Assembly (NCBI GenBank): GCA_040702975.1
Contig: CP159990.1
Span: 2,418,001 to 2,482,000, forward strand
DNA length: 64,000 nucleotides
Direction: 5' to 3'
DNA from: Roseburia hominis
GTDB taxonomy: Bacteria; Bacillota; Clostridia; Lachnospirales; Lachnospiraceae
The position numbers and the translations under genes were made by a program. How positions within the stretch are numbered: the stretch's first letter is position 1; each line of letters begins with the position of its first letter. The notes under the pieces are model-generated. The model was not told where the DNA came from, did not search any database, and worked only from the letters and a program-made list of their open reading frames with translations. Below are positions 1 to 9,053 of this stretch, in pieces.

Positions 1-1
1 G

Positions 2-430
2 ATCGACAGGTCCCGACTGGGGGCAATTGTTTTCAATGATTCGGGAGAACTGGAGGCGTTGAATGCAATCGTACACCCTGCGGTAAATGCGCGGATTCTG
101 GAAGATATAGAAAAAGAAGAGAAAAATGGGTGCCGCCTTTTTGTGCTGGAGGCGGCGCTCCTTACTGATAAAATTTATCATGAAATGCTGGATGAAATCT
201 GGTATATTCATGTAGAAGAGGAAGTGCGAAAAGACAGATTGTCCGCCACCCGTGGATACAGCAGGGAAAGGACGGAGGCCATGATGGCCTCGCAGCCGAA
301 GGAAGCGGTATTTAGGAAAAGCTGTGATCGTGTGATCGAAAACAGCGGGGATTATGAGCAGACCTCCCGGCAGATAGAGGCGGCGGTTCGCGCAGTCCTT
401 GGCACTTTGGAATTATGCCGCAGGTGGTGA
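2..430 (+). CDS. coaE: Dephospho-CoA kinase, 5' end cut off by window
   Basis: CoaE phosphorylates the 3' hydroxyl of dephospho-CoA using ATP, the last step of coenzyme A synthesis in the cytosol. The reading frame is open from base 2, so the N-terminus with the P-loop lies outside the window. What is visible is the central and C-terminal part of the kinase: IDRSRLGAIVF, then LNAIVHPAV, then a VLEAALL segment and the RLSATRGYSRE lid region containing arginines expected to contact ATP. The TTG at 59 is an internal codon and not a start. The protein ends in a short basic tail (LCRRW). The gene is followed by a 136-base gap before the metallo-hydrolase. Confidence 0.88.
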   Translation: MDRSRLGAIVFNDSGELEALNAIVHPAVNARILEDIEKEEKNGCRLFVLEAALLTDKIYHEMLDEIWYIHVEEEVRKDRLSATRGYSRERTEAMMASQPKEAVFRKSCDRVIENSGDYEQTSRQIEAAVRAVLGTLELCRRW

Positions 431-566
431 ATCCTGCAGAGCAGGATTCCTTTTATGGGAAATTTGTGTGGATTCACCTGCCAGGCGAATCCGAAAATGT
501 TTAAAATTATGGGATTAGAAGCAATTTATGTGGATAATCCCGAGACTGACAAGGAGAGACATACAT

Positions 567-1364
567 ATGAGATTATGCAGCATAGCCAGTGGAAGCAGTG
601 GAAACTGCATTTATGTGGGAACGGACCACACACATCTGCTGGTGGATACGGGAATCAGCAGGAGGCGGGTGGAGGAAGGACTTGCCGCGCTGGACGTAAA
701 AGGGGAGGAATTAAGCGGAATCCTGGTCACACACGAACACGCGGACCACATTCAGGGACTGGGAGTATTCAGCAGAAAATATGGAATTCCGATTTATGCG
801 ACCCCGGGGACTCTGCGGGGAATCCGGGAGTACCGGGCACTGGGGAAGATGCCGGAAGGGCTTTACCGTGAGGTGACGCTTGATGAGGATTTTGTACTTG
901 GCGATATCAGGGTTCACCCGTTCTACATTTCTCATGATGCCAACGAGCCAAGTGGGTTCAGGCTGAGCCAGGGAGAAAAATGTGTGGCGGTCGCAACGGA
1001 TCTGGGAAAATACGACGAGTATACGGTCAGGAACCTGCAAAATGTAAATGCGCTTCTTCTGGAGGCGAATCATGACCTGCATATGCTGGAGGTCGGACCC
1101 TATCCCTATCCGCTGAAGCGGCGTGTAATGGGGGACAGAGGACATTTATCAAATGAATTGTCAGGCAGGCTGCTTTGTGATATACTACATGAGAACCTCA
1201 GTCATGTGGTTCTGGGACACTTAAGTAAGGAGAATAATTATCCGGAGCTGGCCTATGAGACGGTCAAGCTGGAGGTGACACTTGGGGACAATCCTTACAA
1301 GGGAGACGAGATCCCGATTTCTGTGGCAAAACGCGACAGTATTTCAGAAGTGATCTCATTGTAG
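567..1364 (+). CDS. MBL-fold metallo-hydrolase, YycJ/WalJ type
   Basis: This is a metallo-beta-lactamase fold hydrolase of 265 residues, the usual size for the YycJ (WalJ) group, which is linked in Firmicutes to cell wall metabolism and DNA repair. The N-terminus MRLCSIASGSSGNC is characteristic of this group. The metal-binding motif THEHADH is near residue 68, and later histidines (ISHD, GHLSNE, LGHLS) complete the di-metal site. The start at 567 is chosen because AAGGAGAG lies 8-15 bases upstream and homologs start at this point; an in-frame upstream ATG at 528 lacks a ribosome site. The substrate cannot be read from the sequence. No walK or walR genes are adjacent. Confidence 0.85.
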   Translation: MRLCSIASGSSGNCIYVGTDHTHLLVDTGISRRRVEEGLAALDVKGEELSGILVTHEHADHIQGLGVFSRKYGIPIYATPGTLRGIREYRALGKMPEGLYREVTLDEDFVLGDIRVHPFYISHDANEPSGFRLSQGEKCVAVATDLGKYDEYTVRNLQNVNALLLEANHDLHMLEVGPYPYPLKRRVMGDRGHLSNELSGRLLCDILHENLSHVVLGHLSKENNYPELAYETVKLEVTLGDNPYKGDEIPISVAKRDSISEVISL

Positions 1365-1408
1365 TAATTGGAACTTTAATGTAGAAAACAGCAGAGCAGG
1401 AGGGCATC

Positions 1409-1681
1409 ATGAAAAAGTGTATTATCACAGTAGTAGGCAAAGACTCAGTAGGAATTATCGCAAAGGTATGTACCTATCTGTCAGAGACGAACATTAATAT
1501 TCTGGATATTTCCCAGACGATCGTTGACGGGTATTTTAATATGATGGCAGTGGTGGATGCGGAAAAGTCAACGAAAGAGCTGGATATTGTTTCGGTCGAG
1601 CTTCAGGATCTTGGACTTACGATCGGTGTAGATATTCATTGCCAGAGAGAAGAGATCTTTCTCAGAATGCACAGATTATAA
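1409..1681 (+). CDS. ACT domain protein (UPF0237 family)
   Basis: A 90-residue protein made of a single ACT domain, the small ligand-binding fold that usually senses amino acids. It begins [20 protein letters not shown], the typical first strand, turn and helix of an ACT unit, and the length matches the UPF0237 family. It is followed after 17 bases by a DUF711 (PFL-like) protein. This pair is conserved next to each other in many Firmicutes and probably works together, with the ACT protein as the regulatory or ligand-sensing part. The actual ligand is unknown. AGGAGG lies at the expected spacing before the ATG. Confidence 0.88.
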   Translation: MKKCIITVVGKDSVGIIAKVCTYLSETNINILDISQTIVDGYFNMMAVVDAEKSTKELDIVSVELQDLGLTIGVDIHCQREEIFLRMHRL

Positions 1682-1698
1682 GAAAAGAGGGCGGGACT

Positions 1699-3066
1699 AT
1701 GATCATTAATTTTAACGAAGTAGCAGAGACGCACCAGATGATCAGCGAAGAGAAGCTGGACGTGCGTACAATAACGCTGGGGATCAGCCTGCTGGATTGT
1801 GTGGATTCCAATCTGGAGAAGCTGAATGAGAAGATATATCATAAAATCACGACCGTCGCAAAGGATTTGGTGGAGACGGGACGAAAGATAGAGAGAGAAT
1901 TCGGGATTCCGATCGTAAATAAACGAATCTCCATTACCCCGATTTCCCTGGTCGCAGGGTCAGCATGCAAGTGTCCGGAAGACTATGTGTCAATCGCCGA
2001 GACTTTGGACAGGGCGGCAAATGCCGTCGGTGTGAATTTTATCGGCGGTTATTCCGCACTGGTATCCAAGCAGATGACAAAAAGTGAGGAAGAGCTGATC
2101 CGCTCGATTCCGATGGCACTGGCAAAGACCGAACGCGTATGTAGTTCGATCAATGTGGGCTCTACCAGAACCGGCATCAATATGGATGCAGTCCGCCTTT
2201 GCGGTGAGATCGTAAAGCTGACGGCGGAGGCTACCGCCGAGAGGGATTCTCTTGGCTGCGCCAAATTGGTGGTATTCTGTAACGCACCGGATGACAATCC
2301 GTTCATGGCGGGTGCATTTCTCGGCGTGACGGAGGGCGACGCGGTCATCAATGTGGGAGTCAGCGGTCCGGGAGTAGTGAAAAAAGCGATTGAATCCTGC
2401 AGAGGGAAAGGGTTCGAGGAATTATGTGAGACGATCAAGAAGACGGCGTTTAAGGTGACGCGTGTCGGGCAGCTTGTGGCGGGAGAGGCGTCTAAGCGGC
2501 TGGGAATTCCTTTTGGAATTGTGGATCTGTCCTTGGCACCCACTCCTGATGTGGGAGATTCCGTGGCGGAGATTCTGGAAGAGATCGGACTTGAGCGTGT
2601 TGGCGCACCGGGAACGACAGCGGCGCTTGCCATGCTTAATGACCAGGTGAAAAAGGGAGGCGTCATGGCTTCTTCCTATGTGGGAGGCTTAAGCGGAGCA
2701 TTTATTCCGGTCAGTGAGGATCAGGGAATGATCGACGCGGTGAACGCCGGTGCGCTGACCATGGAGAAGTTGGAAGCGATGACTTGTGTCTGCTCGGTAG
2801 GTCTTGATATGATTGCGATTCCGGGTAAGACGTCTCCGGCTACCATTTCCGGTATCATTGCGGACGAGATGGCAATCGGTATGGTGAATCAGAAGACAAC
2901 AGCAGTGCGTTTGATTCCGGTCATTGGAAAGGATGTCGGAGAGGTGGCAGAGTTTGGCGGTCTGCTGGGATATGCGCCGATCATGCCGGTGAACGAATTT
3001 GATTGCAGTACATTTATCAGCCGGAAGGGAAGGATTCCGGCACCAATACACAGTTTTAAGAATTAG
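1699..3066 (+). CDS. PFL-like family protein (DUF711/UPF0210)
   Basis: A 455-residue cytosolic protein of the DUF711 (UPF0210) family, which is structurally related to pyruvate formate-lyase-like folds but lacks an assigned reaction. It starts [15 protein letters not shown] and contains the conserved glycine-rich stretches GVSGPGVV and GAPGTTAA. The ATG at 1699 is preceded by an AGAGGGCGGGA-type ribosome site; an upstream in-frame start at 1639 would overlap the preceding ACT gene and is not needed. The tight spacing to the ACT gene indicates a two-gene operon. It should not be read as an authentic pyruvate formate-lyase: no activating enzyme is present and the family lacks the C-terminal glycyl radical motif. 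Confidence 0.85.
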   Translation: MIINFNEVAETHQMISEEKLDVRTITLGISLLDCVDSNLEKLNEKIYHKITTVAKDLVETGRKIEREFGIPIVNKRISITPISLVAGSACKCPEDYVSIAETLDRAANAVGVNFIGGYSALVSKQMTKSEEELIRSIPMALAKTERVCSSINVGSTRTGINMDAVRLCGEIVKLTAEATAERDSLGCAKLVVFCNAPDDNPFMAGAFLGVTEGDAVINVGVSGPGVVKKAIESCRGKGFEELCETIKKTAFKVTRVGQLVAGEASKRLGIPFGIVDLSLAPTPDVGDSVAEILEEIGLERVGAPGTTAALAMLNDQVKKGGVMASSYVGGLSGAFIPVSEDQGMIDAVNAGALTMEKLEAMTCVCSVGLDMIAIPGKTSPATISGIIADEMAIGMVNQKTTAVRLIPVIGKDVGEVAEFGGLLGYAPIMPVNEFDCSTFISRKGRIPAPIHSFKN

Positions 3067-3080
3067 GAGGCAGCGTAGCT

Positions 3081-3950
3081 ATGGGGAAAGTAGCGATTGT
3101 AACAGACAGTAACAGTGGGATTACACAGGCAGAAGGCAAAAGACTTGGAATTTCCGTGATTCCGATGCCGTTTTATATCAACGAAGAATTGTTCCTGGAG
3201 GATATTACGCTTACGCAGGAAGAGTTCTATCAGCGTCTGGAAGGGAATGCGGATATTAAGACTTCCCAGCCCTCTCCGGCAGATGTGACAGCGCTTTGGG
3301 ACGAGCTTTTGAAGGAATACGATGAGATCGTTCATATTCCGATGTCCAGCGGGCTTTCCAGTTCCTGTGAGACGGCCATGATGCTGGCAGAAGATTATGA
3401 TGGAAAGGTGCAGGTGGTAAATAACCAGCGCATCTCCATTACCCAGCGGCGCTCTGTATTGGAAACCATAGAACTTGTGAAGAACGGAAAAACTGCGGCC
3501 GAGATCAAAAAAATACTGGAAGACACCAAGTTTGACAGCGATATCTATATCACGCTGGATACGCTTAAATATTTGAAAAAGGGTGGACGTCTGACTCCGG
3601 CAGCGGCTGCGATCGGAACGGTGCTTAATCTGAAGCCGGTCCTTCGGATTAAGGGCGAGAAGTTAGATGCATTTTCCAAGACACGTGGCTGGAAAGCTGC
3701 GAAAAAGACGATGATTCAGACAATCAAAGATGTGATTGCAAGGGATTTCGCAGATTGTGACGGACCAAAAGATCTGTATCTTGACGCGGCTCATACATGC
3801 AAGGCAGAGGAAGCGGCTGAGTGGAAGAAGGAGTTGGAAGCGGAATTTCCAGGTTATGATATTCATATGGACCCGTTGTCTCTCAGTGTTTCCTGCCATA
3901 TCGGACCGGGAGCAAAGGCAGTCGCCGTTACGAAGATTCTGCATGTTTAG
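3081..3950 (+). CDS. DegV family fatty acid-binding protein
   Basis: A 289-residue DegV protein. Members bind a long-chain fatty acid and, as FakB subunits, present it to the FakA kinase for incorporation into phospholipid. Visible hallmarks are the N-terminal VAIVTDSNSGIT, the IPMSSGLSSSCETA segment that binds the fatty acid carboxylate, and the C-terminal HIGPGAKAV. No fakA gene is adjacent, so the FakB role is inferred from the family. The gene begins 14 bases after the DUF711 stop, behind TTAGGAGG, and may be cotranscribed with it. A strong terminator hairpin follows at 3986. Confidence 0.85.
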   Translation: MGKVAIVTDSNSGITQAEGKRLGISVIPMPFYINEELFLEDITLTQEEFYQRLEGNADIKTSQPSPADVTALWDELLKEYDEIVHIPMSSGLSSSCETAMMLAEDYDGKVQVVNNQRISITQRRSVLETIELVKNGKTAAEIKKILEDTKFDSDIYITLDTLKYLKKGGRLTPAAAAIGTVLNLKPVLRIKGEKLDAFSKTRGWKAAKKTMIQTIKDVIARDFADCDGPKDLYLDAAHTCKAEEAAEWKKELEAEFPGYDIHMDPLSLSVSCHIGPGAKAVAVTKILHV

Positions 3951-3985
3951 AGATATGTATGTTTAGGAAAAAATGATTGATTTAT

Positions 3986-4020
3986 TTCACCGCGTGTTTT
4001 CACGCGGTGAATTTTTCTTT
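3986..4020 (+). terminator. Intrinsic terminator after degV-type gene
   Basis: A perfect 11-bp stem (TTCACCGCGTG with CACGCGGTGAA) with a TTTT loop is followed by TTTTTCTTT. It ends the + strand transcript. The convergent tmcAL gene stops 8 bases further on, so the same stem may also slow transcription from the other side, although the T-run is only on the + strand. Confidence 0.85.
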
Positions 4021-4027
4021 ATTTGGA

Positions 4028-5266
4028 TTACAGTATACAAATCTGCTGTACGCATTCGTGGATAAAAGGCCGGTGGTATTTTGCAGTTACCACAGATTCA
4101 TACAAATTGGCAGCAAGCAGATCCAGGTTCAGCATGCGATTGCCCCGCTCATTTAGGAGGGGCCGGTCGGAAGGCCTGGTGATCAGAGGTATCTGTGCGT
4201 GCGTTTTGATCTCGCTTAGGATGGCAGCGTCCGCCCTGGCAAATCCAAGGACTCTTGCATAGTGGGCGTAGCCATTTTCATGGTAGTAGGCTGCCTCCTC
4301 CTTTGTGATCCCAAGCAGTACATGAAGCAGGATTCGGCTGATGCGGGCAAACGTCACTTCCCGGGTCTTTAACAAATCACAGAATTGATTCCAGGTGATC
4401 AACGCATTTTGATTTCGCATGATCCGGTTGGCTAATTCCGGCGTCATATCGGCATAGAGATTCAGACTTTCGGCAGTTTCCGTAAGCAGCCGGTATTTCA
4501 GCAGGAGCGAAAAATCGTCGGCGCCGATGGGATACCTGCATTTGTAGTTCTCGCGAAGCAGCAAATGACAGGAGGACGGAACCTGGCCGATCAGCGAATC
4601 CCATTCGGGAGCATAGTCCGGGCAGGCCAAAACCTGGCGGATTGCTGACGCCGAACTGTAAGTGTCGGAAAGGTCAGTATCGTGGTAAGCGGACGTGTGT
4701 CTTTGTATTGTCAGGGCTTCAAGGGGACTGTGAAGCTGCTCGATGGCCTTTAGATATTCGATTCCGAGAATATTGTTCGGTTCTTTTAAAATGTCGGAAA
4801 GCGCCGGATCTTTGGTATATTGAAGAAGGGCCTTCTGCCGTGCCAGGGGATAGGAAACGCCTTGTTTGAGCAGTTCCTGCAATAGAAGGCGGAATTCTTC
4901 CGGCTCATCTGCCAGTATATGGGCCGCCTTTTTCAGCAGCCTGATATCCCCGCATTCACTCCCGAAACAGATGCTGCTAACGCACCTAAGACTGGTGAAA
5001 ATGGAAATGGCGCCGCGGGCAAAATACTCAGCGCTTCCACAGGCACTAAGGACGGGAAGCTCCAGGACCACACCGGCCCCACCGCGTAATGCCATCATAG
5101 CGCGGAGATGCTTCGGGAGGAGAGCAGGCACTCCCCTTTGCACGAAATCTCCGCTCATCAGAACGATGGCAGCATCGGAATTCGTCAGTCTTAGTGCTTT
5201 TTCGATATGATACTGGTGCCCATTGTGAAAAGGGTTATATTCTGCAATTAATCCGACAATTTTCAT
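4028..5266 (-). CDS. tmcAL: tRNA(Met) cytidine acetate ligase TmcAL (YlbM/DUF795)
   Basis: TmcAL acetylates the wobble cytidine of elongator tRNA-Met using acetate and ATP, which improves AUG decoding. The 412-residue protein begins MKIVGLIAEYNPFHNGHQYH; the HNGH motif is the nucleotide-binding signature of this nucleotidyltransferase-like family. SGDFVQRG follows about 40 residues later. The start at 5266 is set by this conserved N-terminus; the frame extends upstream to 5335, but that part overlaps the promoter. It is transcribed divergently from mgtE and ends tail-to-tail with the degV gene. The use of acetate fits with the nearby acetate kinase gene, though no direct link is implied. Confidence 0.88.
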   Translation of the reverse strand: MKIVGLIAEYNPFHNGHQYHIEKALRLTNSDAAIVLMSGDFVQRGVPALLPKHLRAMMALRGGAGVVLELPVLSACGSAEYFARGAISIFTSLRCVSSICFGSECGDIRLLKKAAHILADEPEEFRLLLQELLKQGVSYPLARQKALLQYTKDPALSDILKEPNNILGIEYLKAIEQLHSPLEALTIQRHTSAYHDTDLSDTYSSASAIRQVLACPDYAPEWDSLIGQVPSSCHLLLRENYKCRYPIGADDFSLLLKYRLLTETAESLNLYADMTPELANRIMRNQNALITWNQFCDLLKTREVTFARISRILLHVLLGITKEEAAYYHENGYAHYARVLGFARADAAILSEIKTHAQIPLITRPSDRPLLNERGNRMLNLDLLAANLYESVVTAKYHRPFIHECVQQICIL

Positions 5267-5285
5267 TTTCTTTCTCAGAATCTCC

Positions 5286-5314
5286 TTGTAACTTGCTTTT
5301 GAAATGATTATACT
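5286..5314 (+). promoter_or_regulatory. Promoter of mgtE
   Basis: TTGTAA (5286-5291), a 17-base spacer and TATACT (5309-5314) form a sigma-A type promoter 70 bases upstream of the mgtE ATG. It shares four bases with the -10 box of the tmcAL promoter on the other strand. Confidence 0.6.
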
Positions 5315-5335
5315 ATATATAGAGATTTTATGCAA
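5307..5335 (-). promoter_or_regulatory. Promoter of tmcAL
   Basis: Read on the - strand there is TTGCAT (5335-5330), a 17-base spacer and TATAAT (5312-5307), 40 bases before the tmcAL start. The -10 box overlaps the -10 box of the divergent mgtE promoter. Confidence 0.65.
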
Positions 5336-5384
5336 AAGAATCTCTTATGCTTACTATATCCGACAGAAAAGGGGGAAATGTGCC

Positions 5385-6746
5385 ATGGATCAGGAAAAGA
5401 TACTTTCGCTTCTGGAAGAACGGCGCTATAAAGAACTGAAAGAGGAACTTGAGAATTATTACCCCGTGGATATCGCCATGTTTCTGGAGGAAGTGGAAGA
5501 AAAACAGATTATCATCTTGTTCCGGCTTCTTGCCAAGGAGGAAGCGGCCGAGACATTTACTTATATGAACAGCGATATGCGTGAGACGCTGATCAATGCA
5601 CTGACGGATTCCGAGCTGGAAGAGGTCATGGACGAGATGTACCTCGATGATACGGTCGACGTACTGGAGGAGATGCCGGCCAATGTGGTAGACCGTCTTC
5701 TTCTGGCGACCGACGAGGATACCAGAGCGCAGATCAACCTCCTTTTGCAGTACCCGGAGGACAGCGCCGGAAGCGTCATGAATGTGGATTACATCGGTCT
5801 GCGCCCGGATATGACAGTGGCAGATGCGATCCTGAAGATACGCCAGGTAGGCCTCAACCGGGAGACGATCTATACCCTGTATATTACGGAGAAGCGGAAG
5901 CTGATCGGCGTTGTAGATATCAAAGATCTTCTCACCAGCAGTGAGAACCGTACCATGGAAGAGATCATGGATACGAATATTCTGTACGCACACACGACGG
6001 ACGATCAGGAGGAGGTGGCAAGCACCATCAGGCGATACGGACTTGTGGCAATCCCGATCGTGGACCACGAGATGTGCATGGTGGGAATCGTAACGGTAGA
6101 CGACGCTATGCTTGTCCTGCAGGACGAGGCCACCGAGGATATCAGTAAGATGGCCGGTGTGACGCCGAACGAAGAGACCTATTTTGGAACGACGGTATTT
6201 GAACACGCAAAGAACCGAAGTGTCTGGCTTTTGTTCCTGATGCTCTCGGCCACCTTCAGCGGTCTGGTGCTGGATCATTTTTCACCGGTGATTGTTGCCA
6301 TGCCGGTCTTAAATGCGTTTGTCCCGATGCTGACCGGGACGGGCGGTAACTGTGGTTCGCAGAGCTCTACCTTAATTATCCGCGGTCTGACGGTAGGCGA
6401 GGTGCGGTTCAAGGACCTCTTTAAAGTCATATTTAAGGAGGTACGGGTGGCAGCGCTGGTAGGAGCTTTTCTGGCCGTTGTAAACGGGATCCGGGTGGTG
6501 ATCATGTACCAGGACAAGGTGGAAAGTCCTGTCATGCTGGCGCTGGCTCTTGGGATCACTTTGATCTGTACGATCGTGATGGCAAAGACGATCGGCTGTA
6601 CCCTTCCTCTGGCGGCAAAGAAGATCGGACTGGACCCCGCGATCATGGCGGCACCGCTCATTACAACCCTGGTGGATACGGGAACCACTCTCATTTATTT
6701 TACCGTTGTCATGCAGGTGTTCCCACAGCTTGGGGGACTAATTTGA
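5385..6746 (+). CDS. mgtE: Magnesium transporter MgtE
   Basis: MgtE is a Mg2+ channel of the inner membrane gated by cytosolic Mg2+. The 453-residue protein shows the full family layout: an N-terminal helical MgtE_N domain (about 1-130), a CBS pair (about 135-255, with DSAGSVMN at its start), and a five-helix membrane domain from about 285. The pore region contains NAFVPMLTGTGGNCGSQSS, and the protein ends in a hydrophobic helix. The ATG at 5385 is chosen after GGGGGAAATG; an earlier in-frame start at 5304 lies within the promoter. Family members usually have 450-460 residues, so it is complete. It stands alone, 122 bases before ackA. Confidence 0.92.
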   Translation: MDQEKILSLLEERRYKELKEELENYYPVDIAMFLEEVEEKQIIILFRLLAKEEAAETFTYMNSDMRETLINALTDSELEEVMDEMYLDDTVDVLEEMPANVVDRLLLATDEDTRAQINLLLQYPEDSAGSVMNVDYIGLRPDMTVADAILKIRQVGLNRETIYTLYITEKRKLIGVVDIKDLLTSSENRTMEEIMDTNILYAHTTDDQEEVASTIRRYGLVAIPIVDHEMCMVGIVTVDDAMLVLQDEATEDISKMAGVTPNEETYFGTTVFEHAKNRSVWLLFLMLSATFSGLVLDHFSPVIVAMPVLNAFVPMLTGTGGNCGSQSSTLIIRGLTVGEVRFKDLFKVIFKEVRVAALVGAFLAVVNGIRVVIMYQDKVESPVMLALALGITLICTIVMAKTIGCTLPLAAKKIGLDPAIMAAPLITTLVDTGTTLIYFTVVMQVFPQLGGLI

Positions 6747-6774
6747 GAAAAAACTGTCAAAAAAATAACATATC

Positions 6775-6803
6775 TTGTCCCCGATATTTTTATGCGTTAT
6801 AAT
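6775..6803 (+). promoter_or_regulatory. Promoter of ackA
   Basis: TTGTCC (6775-6780), 17 bases and TATAAT (6798-6803) sit 66 bases before the ackA start. The promoter shows that ackA can be transcribed independently of mgtE. Confidence 0.7.
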
Positions 6804-6868
6804 GGAAAAAGGAGTGCTGATTTTCAATCTATATTGAAAATTATGTGATATAAGAAGGGAGAAACACT

Positions 6869-8056
6869 ATGAATGTATTAGTAATCAACTGCGGAAGTTC
6901 CTCTTTGAAATTCCAGCTCATCAATTCGGAATCAGAGGGCGTTCTGGCAAAGGGACTTTGCGAAAGAATTGGTATTGACGGAAGACTTACCTATCAGCCG
7001 GCCGGCGGGGAAAAGGCTGTAACGAATCTGGCTATGCCGACTCATACCGAGGCGATTCAGTTCGTGATCGATGCTCTGACGAACAGTGAGACAGGCGTAG
7101 TAAAGAGTCTTGATGAGATTGGAGCTGTCGGACACCGCGTTGTACATGGCGGAGAGAAGTTCTCCAAGTCTGTTGTTGTGACAGAGGAAGTAAAGAAAGC
7201 AATCGAAGAGTGTAATGATCTTGCACCGCTTCATAACCCGGCGAACCTGATCGGTATCGCGGCATGTGAATCCCTGATGCCGGGAACTCCGCAGGTAGCA
7301 GTATTCGACACCGCTTTCCATCAGACTATGCCGGAGAAGGCGTATATGTATGGACTGCCGTATGAGTATTATGAGAAATACAAAGTAAGACGTTACGGAT
7401 TCCACGGAACAAGCCACAGCTTCGTATCCAAGAGAGTTGCTGAGTTCCTTGGCAAACCGTATGATGCGACCAAGACGATCGTGTGCCACCTTGGAAACGG
7501 TTCTTCCATTTCCGCTGTTATGAACGGCGAATCCGTAGATACTTCCATGGGACTTACTCCGCTGGAAGGTCTGGTAATGGGAACCCGTTCCGGTGATATG
7601 GATCCGGCCATCATGGAGTTCATCGCTAAGAAAGAAGACCTGGATATCGCAGGCATCATGAATGTCCTGAACAAGAAATCCGGCGTGGAAGGCATCTCAG
7701 GCGTATCCAGCGATTTCCGTGATCTTGCACAGGCTGCGGAGGAGGGCAACGCAAGAGCAGCGCTGGCTCTGGACGTATTCGCATACCGTGTAGCTAAGTA
7801 TGTAGGAAGCTACGCTGCAGCTATGAACGGCGTTGACAATATCGTATTTACAGCCGGAATCGGTGAGAATGACGGAGGCACGAGAGCAAAGATCTGCAGC
7901 TATCTCGGATATCTGGGAATCACCATTGACGAGGAAGCAAACGGAAAACGCGGCGAAGAGATCGTGATCTCTACTCCGGATTCCAAAGTAACTGTACTCG
8001 TGATCCCGACCAACGAAGAGCTGGCAATCGCAAGAGAGACAGTAGCATTAGTATAG
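6869..8056 (+). CDS. ackA: Acetate kinase
   Basis: AckA interconverts acetyl phosphate plus ADP with acetate plus ATP, and is the energy-yielding end of acetate fermentation. The 395-residue length is standard. Family motifs are all present: [14 protein letters not shown] at the N-terminus, [27 protein letters not shown], and GTRSGDMDP, which contribute to acetate and nucleotide binding. GAAGGGAG precedes the ATG. The usual partner gene pta (phosphotransacetylase) is not next to it; mgtE lies upstream and yceD-rpmF downstream. Codon choice is strongly biased, as expected for a highly expressed gene. Confidence 0.96.
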   Translation: MNVLVINCGSSSLKFQLINSESEGVLAKGLCERIGIDGRLTYQPAGGEKAVTNLAMPTHTEAIQFVIDALTNSETGVVKSLDEIGAVGHRVVHGGEKFSKSVVVTEEVKKAIEECNDLAPLHNPANLIGIAACESLMPGTPQVAVFDTAFHQTMPEKAYMYGLPYEYYEKYKVRRYGFHGTSHSFVSKRVAEFLGKPYDATKTIVCHLGNGSSISAVMNGESVDTSMGLTPLEGLVMGTRSGDMDPAIMEFIAKKEDLDIAGIMNVLNKKSGVEGISGVSSDFRDLAQAAEEGNARAALALDVFAYRVAKYVGSYAAAMNGVDNIVFTAGIGENDGGTRAKICSYLGYLGITIDEEANGKRGEEIVISTPDSKVTVLVIPTNEELAIARETVALV

Positions 8057-8137
8057 ACCAGTGATACATTGCTTTGTGATTTTGTGGATTTGGAGCGAAA
8101 AAGGACATAAAAACCTTAAAATTCGCAAATAATCTGG

Positions 8138-8165
8138 TTGACAAAAAGATTTTACATGATATAAT
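8138..8165 (+). promoter_or_regulatory. Promoter of yceD-rpmF
   Basis: A consensus TTGACA (8138-8143), a 16-base spacer and a consensus TATAAT (8160-8165), 30 bases before the yceD start. Both hexamers match perfectly, as expected for a ribosomal protein operon. Confidence 0.8.
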
Positions 8166-8194
8166 AATCTAGGTATGAACAGGAGTAATGTGTT

Positions 8195-8722
8195 ATGATA
8201 ATTAACCTGTCAGAAGTTTTAGCCGAACCGCATACTACCATTGAGGACGTGGTTATTTCTGATATGAAGGAAGTCTCGGTCGGCGGGAGGACATTCCCGA
8301 TCACAGAGATGAGGCCGGTAGAGATTCGCATTGAATATGCCGGAGAGAAGAAACTTCATATCACAGGGAATGCCCGGCTGACGGTAGTGATTCCGTGTGA
8401 CCGGTGTCTGACGGACGTGACCGAGACACTGGAGCTGTCTTTTGAGAAGAATGTGAATACGGATCCTGCATGCGAGACGGACTATGACGATTCCGATGAA
8501 GCGAATTATATTGACGGATATCATCTTGATGTGGAGCAACTGCTCTACAACGAGATTTTAGTAGGGTGGCCGACGAAAGTTCTATGCAGAGAAGACTGCA
8601 GGGGGATTTGCAGTGAGTGTGGACAGAACCTCAACGAGGGGACATGCAGCTGCGAAGACACGGGGCTGGACCCCAGAATGTCAGTTATCCGCGATGTCTT
8701 TAAGAATTTTAAGGAGGTGTAA
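8195..8722 (+). CDS. YceD family protein (DUF177)
   Basis: A 175-residue protein of the YceD/DUF177 family, almost always encoded directly upstream of rpmF and thought to act in ribosome or rRNA-related assembly. The central part has IPCDRCLTDV and the C-terminal part has CREDCRGICSECGQNLN, two cysteine-rich patches typical of the family that may bind metal. The middle is very acidic. The stop codon is 3 bases before rpmF, and the rpmF ribosome site (AAGGAGGTG) lies within the end of this gene, so the two are translationally close. The biochemical role is not established. Confidence 0.85.
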   Translation: MIINLSEVLAEPHTTIEDVVISDMKEVSVGGRTFPITEMRPVEIRIEYAGEKKLHITGNARLTVVIPCDRCLTDVTETLELSFEKNVNTDPACETDYDDSDEANYIDGYHLDVEQLLYNEILVGWPTKVLCREDCRGICSECGQNLNEGTCSCEDTGLDPRMSVIRDVFKNFKEV

Positions 8723-8725
8723 CCT

Positions 8726-8905
8726 ATGTCAATTTGTCCAAAGAATAAATCTTCTAAAGCAAGAAGAGACAAAAGAAGAGCGAACTGGAAGATGAGCGCA
8801 CCGAACCTGGTGAAATGCAGCAAATGTGGAGCTCTTATGATGCCGCACAGAGTTTGCAAGGCTTGCGGATCATACAATAAAAAAGAAATCATCACTGTTG
8901 AGTAA
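8726..8905 (+). CDS. rpmF: 50S ribosomal protein L32
   Basis: A 59-residue basic protein, MSICPKNKSSKARRDKRRA at the N-terminus and two CxxC pairs (CSKC and CKAC) spaced as a zinc ribbon. This is the zinc-binding (C+) form of L32, a component of the large ribosomal subunit. The gene is preceded by AAGGAGGTG at 8711-8719. Length and order (yceD-rpmF-plsX) are those of many Firmicutes. Confidence 0.96.
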   Translation: MSICPKNKSSKARRDKRRANWKMSAPNLVKCSKCGALMMPHRVCKACGSYNKKEIITVE

Positions 8906-8920
8906 TTGAGACAATGTGAG

Positions 8921-8965
8921 GAAGAGGAAGGATTTTCAGAGATATCTGGAGATCCTTCTTTTAGT
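8921..8965 (+). terminator. Possible terminator after rpmF
   Basis: GAAGGAT (8927-8933) pairs with ATCCTTC (8952-8958) around a loop that contains the small palindrome AGATATCT; TTTTAGTTT follows. The structure is modest and transcription may partly continue into plsX. Confidence 0.4.
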
Positions 8966-9053
8966 TTCTGTTATAGAAAAAATAATCCGTCCTATTGATT
9001 TTTAGAATGATGTTTAGTAGAATAGGTTTTAGTAATGCTGGGAGGGAAACAGT

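Noticed and set aside
455..871. A separate gene before the YycJ-type hydrolase
   Set aside because: The frame overlaps the hydrolase in another frame and encodes low-complexity basic sequence without a ribosome site.
1699..3066. Authentic pyruvate formate-lyase
   Set aside because: The DUF711 family only resembles PFL in name and fold; length (455 residues), lack of the glycyl radical end and lack of an activase exclude it.
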